64,000 bases of DNA from Gammaproteobacteria bacterium (GTDB lineage: Bacteria > Pseudomonadota > Gammaproteobacteria > Pseudomonadales > Azotimanducaceae), in NCBI GenBank assembly GCA_026708185.1, contig JAPOVK010000019.1:186001-250000 (forward strand), given 5' to 3'. Made by a program: the position numbers and the translations under genes. A model generated the notes under the pieces. It was not told the DNA's origin, made no database searches, and saw only the letters and a list, made by a program, of their open reading frames with translations. This document shows positions 26,855 to 37,629 of the stretch, one piece after another. Position 1 is the stretch's first letter, and every line of letters begins with the position of its first letter.

Positions 26855-28744
26855 ATGGGTGCAAGATGCAAGGTAGCAACTCCCCGTCCCGGAGCGGGAA
26901 ACCGCGACACGTTGACCCCTGCCGAACAGAATACGTTGCCGACAGGCTACCGTCTGCTCGGCCAATACGAGATTCTTGAGGCGACGTCCCTCGGCGTTGC
27001 CAGCGTGAAGTACACGGCCGTGGCCGACGATGGCCGCGTGGTCGTGGAGGAGTACTTTCCGCCGCGGCTCGCCGTGCGCCTCGATACAGGCGAGGTCGGC
27101 GCGGATCCGCGTCGCGCAGAGGAGTTCGAGGCAGGTCTCGCGGCGTTTCTCGCCACTGCGAGGCTGCTCGCCGGCGTGAACCGGGAGACCGTGGTCGCCG
27201 TACGCCAATGGACAGACGCGAACGGCACCGGCTACTTGGTAACCCGGGAGGTCGAGGGCGAAACGCTCGGCGGCCGTCTGGCACCCGACGGGACGTTGCC
27301 GCCCGACGAGATCGAATCCGTGTTCAGCGTGCTCGTCGACGGGCTGGAGGCGGCGCACGCGGCGGGCCTCCTGCACAGGCAGATCAGTCCCGACGCCATC
27401 CTGCTCCGAACGGACGGCGTGCCGGTTCTCCGCGATTTCGGCGTCGGTACGGAGGTCGCGCGGTCGGCGCGCCAGGTGTTCCGGCAGCGGCACCGGAGCC
27501 GCGCGAACATCGTGCCCGGCTACGCCGCGCTCGAGCAGTATTCTGACCTCGGCCGAGAGGGGCCGTGGACGGACGTATACGGCCTTGGGGCCGTCCTGCA
27601 CCGTTGCGTATTTGGCGCTGCGCCCGATGACGCGCCGTTCCGCCAGGTCCGCGGCGACACGGCACCCGCCGCCCGTTTCGAGGCATCGCTTCCGGACCGC
27701 ATGCGCGCGGCCATCGACCAGGCCCTCGCACTGCGGATCGCGGCACGGCCGCAGAGCCTGCCAGCCTGGCGGGGCATGCTCTTCGAGACCGCCTACCGGA
27801 GCTCGTCCGCAGTCCGCGCGGGACGCACCTCTGCGCGCGGCTTCGGTCGCGCCTCCTCCGTGGTCGCGGCGCCCCAACGTACGCAGCAGCCAGTGCACCG
27901 CGGGAGCCGGGCGTCGGCGGATCCGGAGCAGCCACGACGCGCGCTGCGCTGGGTCGTGCCTGCCGCGGCCGCGACGGCCTTGACGGCGTTCATCACCTAC
28001 GTCGACACCGGCGTGCTGCGCGGCCATGACGCCGCAGACGCAGCGCCCGCGGTGCCGCGCGGCAACGACCCTTCGGAGCCGTTCACGGACGAGATGCGCT
28101 CGGGTGGCTCGGGACCCGCCATGCGCGTCGTCGAACAGGGCGCTCTGCGCACCGGATGCGCCGGGGCGGACTGCCCCGAGAGTGCCCCACCGCCCCGCAC
28201 CGTGACCGTCGAACGACCGTTCGCGCTGTCCGCGCGCGAGGTCACCTTCGAAGAATACGACCGATTCGCGGCTGCCGAGGCGCGAGCGCTGGTCCAGCCG
28301 GCGGCCTGGTCGGGTGCCCATCCGGTCGTCAACGTGTCATGGGACGATGCCGCGGCGTACGCCCAGTGGCTGTCCGCGGAGACCGGGCAAGCCTACCGGC
28401 TGCCCACCGAAGCCGAGTGGGAGTACGCCGCACACGCCGGCGCCGCGGACCCGCCCGGCGAGCCATCGGAGGCGCCGATGCCTTCGCCCAATCCCGCAGG
28501 CGCCGGGGCGGCCAACCCGTGGGGATTCCACGACATGGCGGGGAACGTCTCCGAGTGGGTCGCCGACTGCGTCGCCACCGCCGGGGCCGACAGCGCCGCG
28601 CGAGACCCCGCATGCTTGCGCGTCCGCCGCGGGGGCTCGTGGATCCACGGATCGAATGCCGATGTCGCCGTACGCGATGTAGGACCGGCCACGCGGCGCG
28701 CGCTCGACACGGGTTTCCGCGTCGCTCGAGCGGTGGACAGCTAA
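26855..28744 (+). CDS. Pseudokinase 1: Ser/Thr-kinase-like domain, one membrane helix, FGE-like domain
   Basis: The product is about 629 residues. Residues 35-300 have a Hanks-kinase fold (YEILEATSLGVASVKYTAV; EEYFPPRLAVR as in bacterial KEYLP kinases; VYGLGAVLHRCVFG). The key residues are changed: the VAIK lysine is Glu (VVVEEY) and HRD is HRQ (LLHRQISPDAIL), though RDFG remains. A helix near 365-385 (VVPAAAATALTAFITYVD) is followed by a periplasmic FGE-sulfatase fold with FEEYDRFAAA, PVVNVSWDDAAAYAQWL, YRLPTEAEWEYAA, GNVSEWVADC and RRGGSW..GFRVAR. The two active-site cysteines of true FGE after RGGS are absent. The start is uncertain (26834, 26855 or TTG about 26911). This is a likely signalling or scaffold protein. 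Confidence 0.8.
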   Translation: MGARCKVATPRPGAGNRDTLTPAEQNTLPTGYRLLGQYEILEATSLGVASVKYTAVADDGRVVVEEYFPPRLAVRLDTGEVGADPRRAEEFEAGLAAFLATARLLAGVNRETVVAVRQWTDANGTGYLVTREVEGETLGGRLAPDGTLPPDEIESVFSVLVDGLEAAHAAGLLHRQISPDAILLRTDGVPVLRDFGVGTEVARSARQVFRQRHRSRANIVPGYAALEQYSDLGREGPWTDVYGLGAVLHRCVFGAAPDDAPFRQVRGDTAPAARFEASLPDRMRAAIDQALALRIAARPQSLPAWRGMLFETAYRSSSAVRAGRTSARGFGRASSVVAAPQRTQQPVHRGSRASADPEQPRRALRWVVPAAAATALTAFITYVDTGVLRGHDAADAAPAVPRGNDPSEPFTDEMRSGGSGPAMRVVEQGALRTGCAGADCPESAPPPRTVTVERPFALSAREVTFEEYDRFAAAEARALVQPAAWSGAHPVVNVSWDDAAAYAQWLSAETGQAYRLPTEAEWEYAAHAGAADPPGEPSEAPMPSPNPAGAGAANPWGFHDMAGNVSEWVADCVATAGADSAARDPACLRVRRGGSWIHGSNADVAVRDVGPATRRALDTGFRVARAVDS

Positions 28745-29082
28745 CCGCAGCGGGCGGGCGATCCGCGGTCGCCAGACGGCACGGCAGCACGGTCGTACGG
28801 CGCCGACAAGGGAGCGCGGTGTCTTCGGGTGCCGCCCCATCGCGCAGCCGGAGTTGCGTTGACGAATGTCTCACGGGTATTGTGGCGTCAGTCGCAGTTG
28901 CAGGACGACCGTCGGATTGCTAAGCCGAGGTCGCTGCAAGCTAGGGCAACCGCATCCACCGTTCCGTGGCGTGCAAGTGAGGATCGGCAAAGCGGCCGCG
29001 AGAGCACGTTCGACATCGGGGCGGGCGCTCCTGGCCACCGTGCGCCGGCGACATCGATTTGACGAAGGTAAGGAGGCAAGTT
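28745..29082. other. Intergenic region before the TonB receptor
   Basis: This 338-bp stretch has no convincing ORF or RNA. An AAGGAGG ribosome site at 29070-29076 belongs to the next gene. TTGACG at about 28859 has no well-spaced -10. Confidence 0.5.
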
Positions 29083-31827
29083 TTGGACTGCAGACCGGAC
29101 AATTCGGGCCGGAGCCCGTTGGCCGGCCCCATCGGGGCCGCCGTCGTCAGCTTCGCGGCGCTCGTCGCCGCCGGGGTTGAGCTCGAGCCCGTGGAGGCGA
29201 CCGCCCCATCGGACGGCGAACCCCTAGAGACGCTTGAGAGCATGATCCGCCACGCCGAACTGGTCGTGACCGCGGAAAAGGTCGAGGAAGACATCCTCGG
29301 CCTACCGATGACGATCACGGCGTTCGACGCCGACATGCTCGAGCAGTTCGTACTCCAGGACCGCCTCGATCTGCAAAACCTCGTCCCGGGGCTGCAGTTC
29401 GGCGACGAAATGGACCAGGAAGGGCAAGGCACTGTCATCCGCGGAATCGGCACGCGGCTTGCCGGCCAAACCCACACCGACCGCGCCGTGGCAACCTACG
29501 TCGACGGCGCATACACCATCGGCCTTTACGGCACCTTGCCGGGGGGCGGCTTCGACCTCGAGCGCATCGAGGTCGCCCGCGGTCCGCAGGGCACGCTCAA
29601 CGGCCGCAACTCCATCGCCGGGTCGGTAAACCTCGTCTACAAGAAGCCGACGCCCGAGTGGGACGCCGAGATCATGACCGAGGTCACGGACGTGAGCCAG
29701 CAGCGCGTCAACGTCGCCGTCGGCGGTCCGATCCGGGGCCCGCTGAGCTTCCGGCTCACCGGCGGCGTCCACACCGGGGACGGGCGGCAGGCGAATCTAG
29801 GGCTCGGCGATGACTACGACCGGCCCGACCACAGATTCTACGCGCCACAACTTCGGCTCACGACCGAACGGTTCGACATGAACGTCCGGGCCTCGCGGGT
29901 CGAGGACCAAGGTTCGTCGCGGTCGCTCGTGACGCTCAACAACCTCAACACGACCGATCCGTTCGTCACTCTGGGGCCCCAGGGCAGCCAGACCGCCCCG
30001 CCGCCACCGGGCAGCGAACCCGTGCCGAACGAACTGTATCGCTACGCGACCCCGAACCCGGCCATCGACGCCAGGTGTCCCGTCGGGGTGCCCGGATTCA
30101 AGTGCGGCGACATCGAGAACAAGGTCGCGCTCAACTTCACGGGCCGCCAGGAAAGCCAGGCCGACCAGGTGAACCTCTATGCGCAGTACCGGCTGACCGA
30201 AACCCTGAGCGTGCGCTACAGCTTCAACCGCAACGACGTCAGCATGGTCAACATCAAGGACGGCGACTACGCGAACCGCGTCGCGACACCGACCGACCAC
30301 ACCGTCGCGGCGGACGGCATGGTAAGCCCGTTCGACGACACGCACTACGTTTTGCCGTACATCTACGACGAGGCTTCGCACGAACTGCAGATCACCTCGG
30401 ATTTCCCTGGCCGGTTCAACTTCATTGCCGGCCTATTCGCCTACGACAACACCACGTTCTGGGATCTCGTTCGCGTCGACCAGACGCGTTCCTACCGGTT
30501 CGGCACAGCGGACGAACAGGCGCGGGCCGCATCACCCATCTTCGGGTTCGTGCCGGTCTCGGGCTGCCGGGACGTCCTGACGAACGTCATCGAGGCGTTC
30601 GGAATCGGCACCAGTGATCCGGCGCAGGCCGGCGACTGGGAAGGCCTGTACTGGTATTGCCCGGCGGGCACCGAACACACGAGCACGGTGCGTTTCTACA
30701 CAGGGGCCGACTCCAAGACGCAAGCTGCTTTCGCGACCGGCACTTTCGCATTGAGCGAGCGTTGGACGGTCTCGGGCGGCTTGCGCCACACAGCCGACGA
30801 GAAGGCGCAGAAGCCCGAGGAAGGCGGCGGATTCGCCCTGTTTGAGGTCGGTTCGCTGCTCGGCGTGTTCTTCCCGAACGGCGGCACGCCGGATGCGCAC
30901 ACCTGGGACCGCCTGATAGGACATGTCAGCCTCGAGTACACGACCGAAGCCGACAACCTGCTCTACGGGCGCGTGTCAACCGGCTACCGATCCGGCGGGT
31001 TCAACAGCCCGATCCCGGGGCTCGAGGTCCCGTTCATCGAAGAAGAGACCCTGGTTAACTACGAGGTCGGCGCCAAGGGCTTGTATCTGGACTCACGCCT
31101 GCGCTTGACCGTCGGGCTGTGGCGAGCGGACTACGACGGCTTCCAGTTGAACGGCAACCAGCCGCCCCGCGAGGGATTCCATCTGCCGGTGTGGTCGTCC
31201 ACGCCGCTGGCCGAATACACGTCCAACATAGACGACACGACGCTGTGGGGTGTGGACGTGGAGTTCAGCCACCTCATCAGCGAGCGCTGGCGATTGAGTG
31301 GCTTCTATGCTTTTCAAGGTTCGAAGATCGGGCCGCACTCCTCGGTGATCTGGGCAAACCCCAACGCCGAGTACGGGCAGTGGGACCACATCGATTTCGA
31401 CACGGGCCAGCCGACAACGAGCCCCTATCCACTCGCGACCGACATGACGGGCAACGAACTGCCCATGCAGCCGGCGCATAAGCTGACCCTGACGCTCGCA
31501 CACGAACGGCCGCTCGCCAACGGCAGTCGCCTCAACATCCAGACGAGCTATGCGTTCACCGGCGCTCAGCACCCGAACATCGCCAACGTCCGGGACTACG
31601 AGATCCCCTCCTATGCGCGCTGGGATGCGAACGCGATGTGGACCTCGGCCGACGAGAGTTGGTCCGTGCTCCTGTTCGCACAGAACATCCTCGACCAGAT
31701 AGGCTTGGTCGAGTTCGTCCCCGTGAGCGGCATCGGCGGCAATCCGGCGCTAGGCTATCCGACGAACCATCGCGAGATCGGTCTGCAGTTGCGCTACCGG
31801 CCACTCGGGAAACGCACAGGCCCCTAA
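29083..31827 (+). CDS. TonB-dependent outer-membrane receptor 1
   Basis: The product is about 914 residues. TTG 29083 is set by AAGGAGG with 6-base spacing; a TTG at 29059 lies before that site. A signal-like helix (AAVVSFAALVAAGVE) is followed by a plug domain (LPMTITAFDADMLEQF, TVIRGIGTR, YVDGAYT, IEVARGPQGTLNGRNSIAGS). A 22-strand-type barrel follows, with the C-terminal signature IGLQLRYRPL. It takes up a ligand across the outer membrane using TonB energy; the ligand cannot be told. It sits between the two pseudokinase genes, in the same direction. Confidence 0.9.
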   Translation: MDCRPDNSGRSPLAGPIGAAVVSFAALVAAGVELEPVEATAPSDGEPLETLESMIRHAELVVTAEKVEEDILGLPMTITAFDADMLEQFVLQDRLDLQNLVPGLQFGDEMDQEGQGTVIRGIGTRLAGQTHTDRAVATYVDGAYTIGLYGTLPGGGFDLERIEVARGPQGTLNGRNSIAGSVNLVYKKPTPEWDAEIMTEVTDVSQQRVNVAVGGPIRGPLSFRLTGGVHTGDGRQANLGLGDDYDRPDHRFYAPQLRLTTERFDMNVRASRVEDQGSSRSLVTLNNLNTTDPFVTLGPQGSQTAPPPPGSEPVPNELYRYATPNPAIDARCPVGVPGFKCGDIENKVALNFTGRQESQADQVNLYAQYRLTETLSVRYSFNRNDVSMVNIKDGDYANRVATPTDHTVAADGMVSPFDDTHYVLPYIYDEASHELQITSDFPGRFNFIAGLFAYDNTTFWDLVRVDQTRSYRFGTADEQARAASPIFGFVPVSGCRDVLTNVIEAFGIGTSDPAQAGDWEGLYWYCPAGTEHTSTVRFYTGADSKTQAAFATGTFALSERWTVSGGLRHTADEKAQKPEEGGGFALFEVGSLLGVFFPNGGTPDAHTWDRLIGHVSLEYTTEADNLLYGRVSTGYRSGGFNSPIPGLEVPFIEEETLVNYEVGAKGLYLDSRLRLTVGLWRADYDGFQLNGNQPPREGFHLPVWSSTPLAEYTSNIDDTTLWGVDVEFSHLISERWRLSGFYAFQGSKIGPHSSVIWANPNAEYGQWDHIDFDTGQPTTSPYPLATDMTGNELPMQPAHKLTLTLAHERPLANGSRLNIQTSYAFTGAQHPNIANVRDYEIPSYARWDANAMWTSADESWSVLLFAQNILDQIGLVEFVPVSGIGGNPALGYPTNHREIGLQLRYRPLGKRTGP

Positions 31828-32416
31828 CAGGCAGGCCGGTGGTAGTAGACCGCCGGCCAGACGCTGCCCGCGTGAAGGCGCGGTCCAGCGGCGAAGCGCC
31901 GGAGGATGCGTACTTGGCCGAGGTGGCGGCACACGCCGTTGGCGCTCCTCCCCGGCGTTCGAGGATGCGCTGGTGTCCGGATGTGCCCGGACACCGCTCC
32001 TTGTGCGCCGCTGCGGCGGTGGCTGAACGGATGAACGGATCGAGCTACTCTCTCGATGTTGATCGATTGCACGCGGTTTCGACCACGGTAGATCCGAGCA
32101 CGGATACCCAACCAGTCTGAAGCGCAAGCCCCGTCACTACCGGACTTTGGTGAGCAGCGGCAAGCCACGTCGCGGCGCACAATCTGGCCGTGCGCGAATC
32201 CGGAAGCGACGGGGCGCGAAACGGCGCTGGCGCGCAGCGGCCGCGCAGGCTGATACACACACTCCCTTGCCATCCGGTACGCGCGAAGATATGTTCGCGG
32301 CTGACGGCGACGCTCCCCCCGAGAGCGCCGCGACTGCAACGGATAGTCGGCGGCGGGCACAGGCATGCGGATAGGCTCGCCACCCGGTGGTTCGGACACG
32401 AAGGCAAGGACTGCGA
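31828..32416. other. Gene-free stretch
   Basis: This 589-bp stretch has no ORF with plausible protein character on either strand. AAGGA at 32406 serves the next gene. Nothing else was seen. Confidence 0.5.
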
Positions 32417-35271
32417 ATGGCCGACGACATGACTCTGACGGTCGGACACCGTCTCGGACCCTACCGGGTTGCGCGCGTGCTCGGACGCGGCACGTTCGGC
32501 AACGTCTACCTGTGCACCGACGATGACGGCCGCGAGGTGGTTCTCCGCGAGTACATGCCGCGCGGACTCGCGGTGCGTGGCGCGGACGGCCTCGTGCGGC
32601 CACAAGTGCCGGCTGCGGAGGCGACATTCAGGGCGGGACTCACGGGTTTCGTGGCGCGGGCGGAGCGCATGGTCGCCGTTGCGCATCCGAACATCGTCAG
32701 CATCCATCGGGTGTTCACCGCGCGCGGCACGGCCTACGTGGCGATGGACCACGTCCCCGGGACCTCGCTGGCCGCTTCGCTGGGCCCTGCGGAGACGCTG
32801 CCGCCGAACCGGTTGGCGGCAGTTCTGCTGCCGGTGCTCGACGGCCTGCAGGGGATGCATCGCGACGGCCTCGCCCACGGCAGCATCGGCCTCGGCAGCA
32901 TTGTCGCGCGGGACGACGGAACCCCCGTCCTGCTCGGCATCGCGGTGCCCCCCCAGAACGAGTTCGGCATGGTCGCGCGCCCGAACTACGCCCCGATCGA
33001 GCGCCATTCGGCGCAAGGCAGCCTTGTCGACCAAAGAACTGACGTCTACTCGATCGGGGCCGTCATGTACCGCTGCCTGGCCGGTTTACCGCCGCCCGAG
33101 GCGCCGCTTCGCGCGGAACGCGACACGCTTGTTCCAGCCGCGCGCGCCGCGGGCCGGCGCCGCGGCTACAGCGACGCCCTCACAGCCGCCGTCGACGCTT
33201 CGCTCGCGGTCCAGCCGCAAGACCGCCCGCAGAGTCTCGACGGGCTGCGCGCCGCGCTCGCGGCCGCCGTGGAGAAGCCGGAACCCGCCGACGCGCCCGA
33301 GCAGGGAGGCAGCCCCAAAGACGCCGACGAGCAGCAAGACGCCGGTCGGTCACATCGCGTCGCCGGTCGCCGCGGTCGACAGCCGGGGGCTACGGTCAAG
33401 GTGCCGCGCGTGCGCGCCGCTGCCATCGCGGTCGCTGCTGCCGGCGCGCTGCTGGTCGCCGGCATAGTCCTCTTCCGAACCGGCGACGAACCCCGATCAG
33501 CGCACGAACCGCCCCCGGTGGCCGCGCAGCCGACCGCCGTCGACGCCCCTCCCGAGATCCAGCCGGTTACGACGGAGCCGGCGGCCACTGCGGACCCGGT
33601 ACTGGAACCCACGCCCGGGGAGGACGATACGCCGAGCGTGACCGAGGTCGCCGACGCTCCCCCGTCCACGGAGGACGACCTTCCCGTGCTTCCGGCTACG
33701 CTCGTCGTCGAGACGGTGCCCCGGGGCGCCCGGGTGCTACTCGACGGCGAGGACATCGGCGAAACACCGCTCATCGCGTCTGTGCCAGAGGGTGACCACA
33801 TCGTGACGCTGCGGCATCCTCTGTTCGACACGCTGGAGTTGCCCGGCCAAGCCCTGACGCCGGGCGAGGAACTGCGGATCGAACGTGAACTGGTGCGGGC
33901 AACCGGCGCACTGCGACTCACCGGTGCCCCCGCTCACGCCTGGATTGAGTACGACGGCCGCCGCCTAGCCGACGCCTTGCCGACGACGCTCGAGGGGATT
34001 CCGACCGGCACCGTCATCCTCGAGGCGGGCGCGGACGGCCATGATTCCGCCACGATCACCGTCGAGGTGCGGCGCGATGCCAGCGAAACGGTGGAAATTC
34101 AACTCCAGCGCATGTCCGGCACGCTAACGTTGGTTCTCGACCCCGCGGACGCCCGCGTGCTGCTGGCCGACGGGGCAGGTCCCTACCTGCCAGGAATGGA
34201 GATCGCTCATGGGACGCATCGCGTCGACGTATCCAGCGACGGCTACCGCACGGCGTCGAGGACCTTCGAGGTGGCGGGCGCGACGACGATTGCGGTGACG
34301 CTAGAACCGGTACTTGAGCCCTTGACGATCCTGACCGACCCCGGCAGCGCCGCCGTCGGGTTCGTGGATGCCCCGCTCGCTACGTCGACGGCATTCTCGT
34401 GCCGCCCGGCGAGTACGCGCTGCGCGCGACACTGCCCGGCTACGCACCCTGGTCCGGCACCGTCCGACATGCCGACGCTCCGACGGTGCACGCCGTCACG
34501 CTGGAGTTCGTGTCCGCGCAGTACGCTGATCCGCTTCGCCTCGGTGGCAGCGGCCCGACCATGGCGGTCGTTCCGGCCGGTAGCTTCGATCTGGGTTGCG
34601 GCAGCGACCCCGCGTGCGCGGCGGCCGGGGATACGCCGCAATCGGTGAACTTCGCCGCCCCGTTTGCCCTGTCCATGCACGAGGTGACCTTCGATGAGTT
34701 CGACCGCTTCGCAACCGCGACGGAGCGAACGCGGCCGGACGACGCCGGCTGGGGCCGCGGCAGAAGGCCGGTGATCAACGTGTCGTGGCACGACGCGTCG
34801 GCATACGCCGGTTGGCTTTCCGAGCAGACCGGCCGGGATTACCGTCTTCCCACGGAGGCGGAGTGGGAATACGCGGCGCGTGGGGACACCGCAACGGCCT
34901 ACCACTGGGGAGATGTCGCTGGCAGCGGCCAGGCCAATTGCGGCGACTGTGGGGGCCGCGCCGCCGGGCGCACGCTTCCCGCGGGATCGTTCGCCGCCAA
35001 CGCCTGGGGGTTGCACGACATGCACGGCAATGTATGGGAATGGGTCCAGGACTGCTGGAACGCCCGCCCCGCCGTTTCACCGCCCGACAACGCCACAACG
35101 ACCCGGGAAGACTGCGACAGGCGGGTCCTCCGCGGCGGCTCGTGGTTGAACTCCGCCGAGTACGCGCGCTCTACAAGCAGGCTGAGCGGAAACGCCGATG
35201 TGCGCGGCACCATCGCGGGCTTCAGGGTGGCCACACGCGATCTCTCTGGCGTCGGCGTAGAACGACCCTGA
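32417..35271 (+). pseudogene. Pseudokinase 2: kinase-like domain, membrane helix, four PEGA repeats, FGE-like domain; single-base frameshift
   Basis: ATG 32417 follows AAGGA. Residues 15-290 are kinase-like, with a good glycine loop (LGRGTFGNVYL), but the VAIK lysine is Arg (VVLREYMPRGLAVR), HRD is AHGSIGLGSI and DFG is LGIAV. A membrane helix lies near 335-355 and a Pro/Asp/Glu-rich linker follows. About four PEGA repeats come next (e.g. LVVETVPRGARVLLDGEDIG). In the last one the frame breaks at CCCC 34371-34374; one more C restores VDAPARYVDGILVPPGEY and joins it to an FGE-like domain (FDEFDRFATA, NVSWHDASAYAGWL, RLPTEAEWEYAARG, GNVWEWVQDCW, RGGSWLNSAEYARS). FGE catalytic cysteines are absent. 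It is either a true break or a homopolymer error; the intact protein would have about 950 residues. Confidence 0.8.
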
Positions 35272-35387
35272 CGGACTTGCCAACGGCGACCATTGGCGGC
35301 GCTTTCCCGCTCCCTGGCTCGCGGAACTCTGCCTTGTTCGCGGCTGGACGCAACGCAACGCTGCGTCGCGCTCGGAAGGTCGTCAGA

Positions 35388-37142
35388 TCAGGGTCGGTAG
35401 CTAAACTGGATCGGCTGCATGACCCGCTGCGCCAAGCGGCAGTCCGTGTCCGTATCGGAGATGAACTGCCACGACCGGGCAGCCCGGATGGCTGCGCCAA
35501 GGAACCGGTTGAAATGCCGTGGTACTTCCGCGCTAGACCTCGACCTGACGACGGCAATGCTCTCGTCCAGCGTCTCGCCCCGGCTGTCGACCAGGAAGCT
35601 CAAAACCACCGTCGCCTCGCCCCGGTTCACGTTGTACGGATAGGGAGGCATGGCATTCGCTGACGCGTGGGCCAGCCGGCACACTGGATCTGGGCCTGCG
35701 CCAGTGGCCAGCGACGAGTCGACGGGCGGCGATCCCTCGGCGGGAGGAGTTGTCACAGAAGCTGCCGATTGGGGGGAGGCGCCGCTGCCCGCGGGAGGCT
35801 CAGGCAGGGCCGCGGCAACGACGTCCGTCGGGATTCCCGGATCTGCGAGTTCGGCGTCCCCGCCTAGCGCGGCCGACGCCTCGGAAGGGCCTCCCGGGGA
35901 TAGGACCACGCTCGGCGACGACGCACTGGCAGCAAGCGCCTGGGACCCGGAGGCAGGCTCGGGCACCTGTTCGGGGACTGGACCATCCGCGGCCTGGCGC
36001 TCTGTCGCCGCTCGTTCATCGAGTGCGAGCTCGCGCGCTTCGAGCGCCGCAAGGCGTTCGCGGTAACGTCGGTCCCGGTCCTCCGACTCCTCTGCCAGGC
36101 GCCGCGCCTCGGCGTCGAGCGCCGCCTCGCGCTCCGCGATCTGGGCTAGCCGGTCACCCTCGACCTGGGCCGCCGGTTGTACCGGTTCCGCCGGGACCGG
36201 TTCGGGCGGCACCTCGCGGATTGGTTCGTAGCGCGGCTGCACGGCGTAGGCGAGGCTAGGCGGCTGGTCCCGGAAACTCACCGCCGATCCGACGAAATAA
36301 GCGCGCCAGAAACGCTTGTGTAGAAGCTCGGAGCCCGGCTCGTCCGTGAGGCCCATCCGCGGCAGATAGAAGATCGTCACTGGCGGGCCCGTCGACCGCA
36401 AGCCGGACGACGCACGCGTCGCGGCCGCCTTCCGGTAGTTGTCGAAACCCCAGCCGTCCGGGCCTGCGTCCAGGTGCGAGAACCAGTCGGAGTGGTGAAG
36501 CATGTCGGAGAACACGTAGAGCGCCTTGGGCGGGGGCCGCGCGGGCCCGCCGCGCAAGGACGCTTCGAGTGCGTCCACCAAAGGCGCATCCGAGACGGGT
36601 GTTCCGGCGTCCGGTGTCTGGATGCTGTTCAGACGCTCGCCGAGCGCCGTTCGCCGCTCGCAGAACCGGACAGCAAGGTCGCGCGTCGCCCGCGGCAACT
36701 GCCCTGGTAGGTCGTCGCAATCGCGGTGGCGCGCGGTCTGGTCCTTCGCGGTCGGCACTTGGAGATCGGCGTTGCGATAGGGCTTGCAGATCCGACCGAC
36801 GAACCACAGCGGCTCCGCGGGATCGTCCTCGATCGTGTACACGCGCAGTTCCGCATGCGCCGCCAAGCCAACCGTCACATGCTCGAGCAGCAGCCCGGGG
36901 AGCTCGGCGAGATCGGCATCTAGCGGCTTGCTGACATCCACGAGAAACGCTGCCCGTTCGCCGGTATCGCCGGTCACGGGACAGAAATCCTCGTCGAAAG
37001 TACTCGGGTTGGAGGCCGGACCGGTTGCCAGAAACAACACCAGGGCCACCGCAGCCGATCCGAGGAGCACGATCGGTGGCCAGACTCTGCCGCCCCGCTT
37101 GCGGGCCGACATGGGCTTCGCGTTCGTCGCGGACGGCGACAT
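35388..37142 (-). CDS. vWA-like / coiled-coil / TonB-C-like protein, paralogue A
   Basis: The product is about 584 residues. One N-terminal membrane helix (WPPIVLLGSAAVALVLFLAT) precedes a vWA-like domain (AAFLVDVSKPLD; YVFSDMLHHSDWFSHLD). It carries the shared signatures TAKDQTARHRDCDDLP and LPRMGLTDEP..HKRFWRAYF. A charged coil follows (residues about 325-385), then a Pro/Ala/Ser-rich linker, and at the end a TonB-C-like fold (GEATVVLSFLVDSRGE, AAIRAARSWQF). The MIDAS-type motif is D.S.P, not D.S.S, so metal binding is doubtful. It is convergent with pseudokinase 2, 116 bp apart. Function is unknown; the topology predicts periplasm, anchored in the inner membrane. Confidence 0.75.
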   Translation of the reverse strand: MSPSATNAKPMSARKRGGRVWPPIVLLGSAAVALVLFLATGPASNPSTFDEDFCPVTGDTGERAAFLVDVSKPLDADLAELPGLLLEHVTVGLAAHAELRVYTIEDDPAEPLWFVGRICKPYRNADLQVPTAKDQTARHRDCDDLPGQLPRATRDLAVRFCERRTALGERLNSIQTPDAGTPVSDAPLVDALEASLRGGPARPPPKALYVFSDMLHHSDWFSHLDAGPDGWGFDNYRKAAATRASSGLRSTGPPVTIFYLPRMGLTDEPGSELLHKRFWRAYFVGSAVSFRDQPPSLAYAVQPRYEPIREVPPEPVPAEPVQPAAQVEGDRLAQIAEREAALDAEARRLAEESEDRDRRYRERLAALEARELALDERAATERQAADGPVPEQVPEPASGSQALAASASSPSVVLSPGGPSEASAALGGDAELADPGIPTDVVAAALPEPPAGSGASPQSAASVTTPPAEGSPPVDSSLATGAGPDPVCRLAHASANAMPPYPYNVNRGEATVVLSFLVDSRGETLDESIAVVRSRSSAEVPRHFNRFLGAAIRAARSWQFISDTDTDCRLAQRVMQPIQFSYRP

Positions 37143-37629
37143 CAACGGCACTTCGCTTTTCGGTAGATCATCCCTCCCCCGGAACCATCTTGCCCACAAC
37201 CGCTGCCGGTTGCCCGGAGTCTACCGGCATGCCGCGCACCTGTCAGCCCCCGACACTGGGGAGCAGGACCTGTTACGAGACCCGCGGTCCATTCCAACAC
37301 GGAGATGGGCCGGTAGAGGGGCGGTTCCGGATCCAGTAGGGGCCGCCGGGCTGGCTACCGATGGGGTCGCTCGTTGCCATCCCGCACGAGCCGGCCCTTG
37401 GGCAAACGCGGACCCGTCACGCCCTCTTCGGGTCTTTCATGGGCGTCGGCACGCCACCTGCCGCTTCCATGAACCTCTAGGGCGATCGACTCGCCACGGA
37501 CAAACGGACCCGCGCGCCACGGCCAAGGCACTCCCGTGCCATGGTCGTGCGCAGCGCCGGGCCGTCGCGCTGTTGGCCGCGAGCTTGCCTCGGGATCCGA
37601 TCCAATGCCCGAGGCGGGCTCGGGATCAA
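37143..37629. other. Gene-free stretch between paralogue A and the porin gene
   Basis: About 490 bp hold no credible ORF on either strand; no repeat or RNA was recognised. It should hold the promoter of paralogue A. Confidence 0.45.

Noticed and set aside
26855-28744. Annotation as active Ser/Thr kinase or as formylglycine-generating enzyme
   Set aside because: Kinase lysine and HRD aspartate are replaced, and the FGE cysteine pair after RGGS is missing.
26855-35271. FGE-like domains as targets of a diversity-generating retroelement
   Set aside because: No reverse transcriptase, template repeat or adenine-biased variation is visible in the window.
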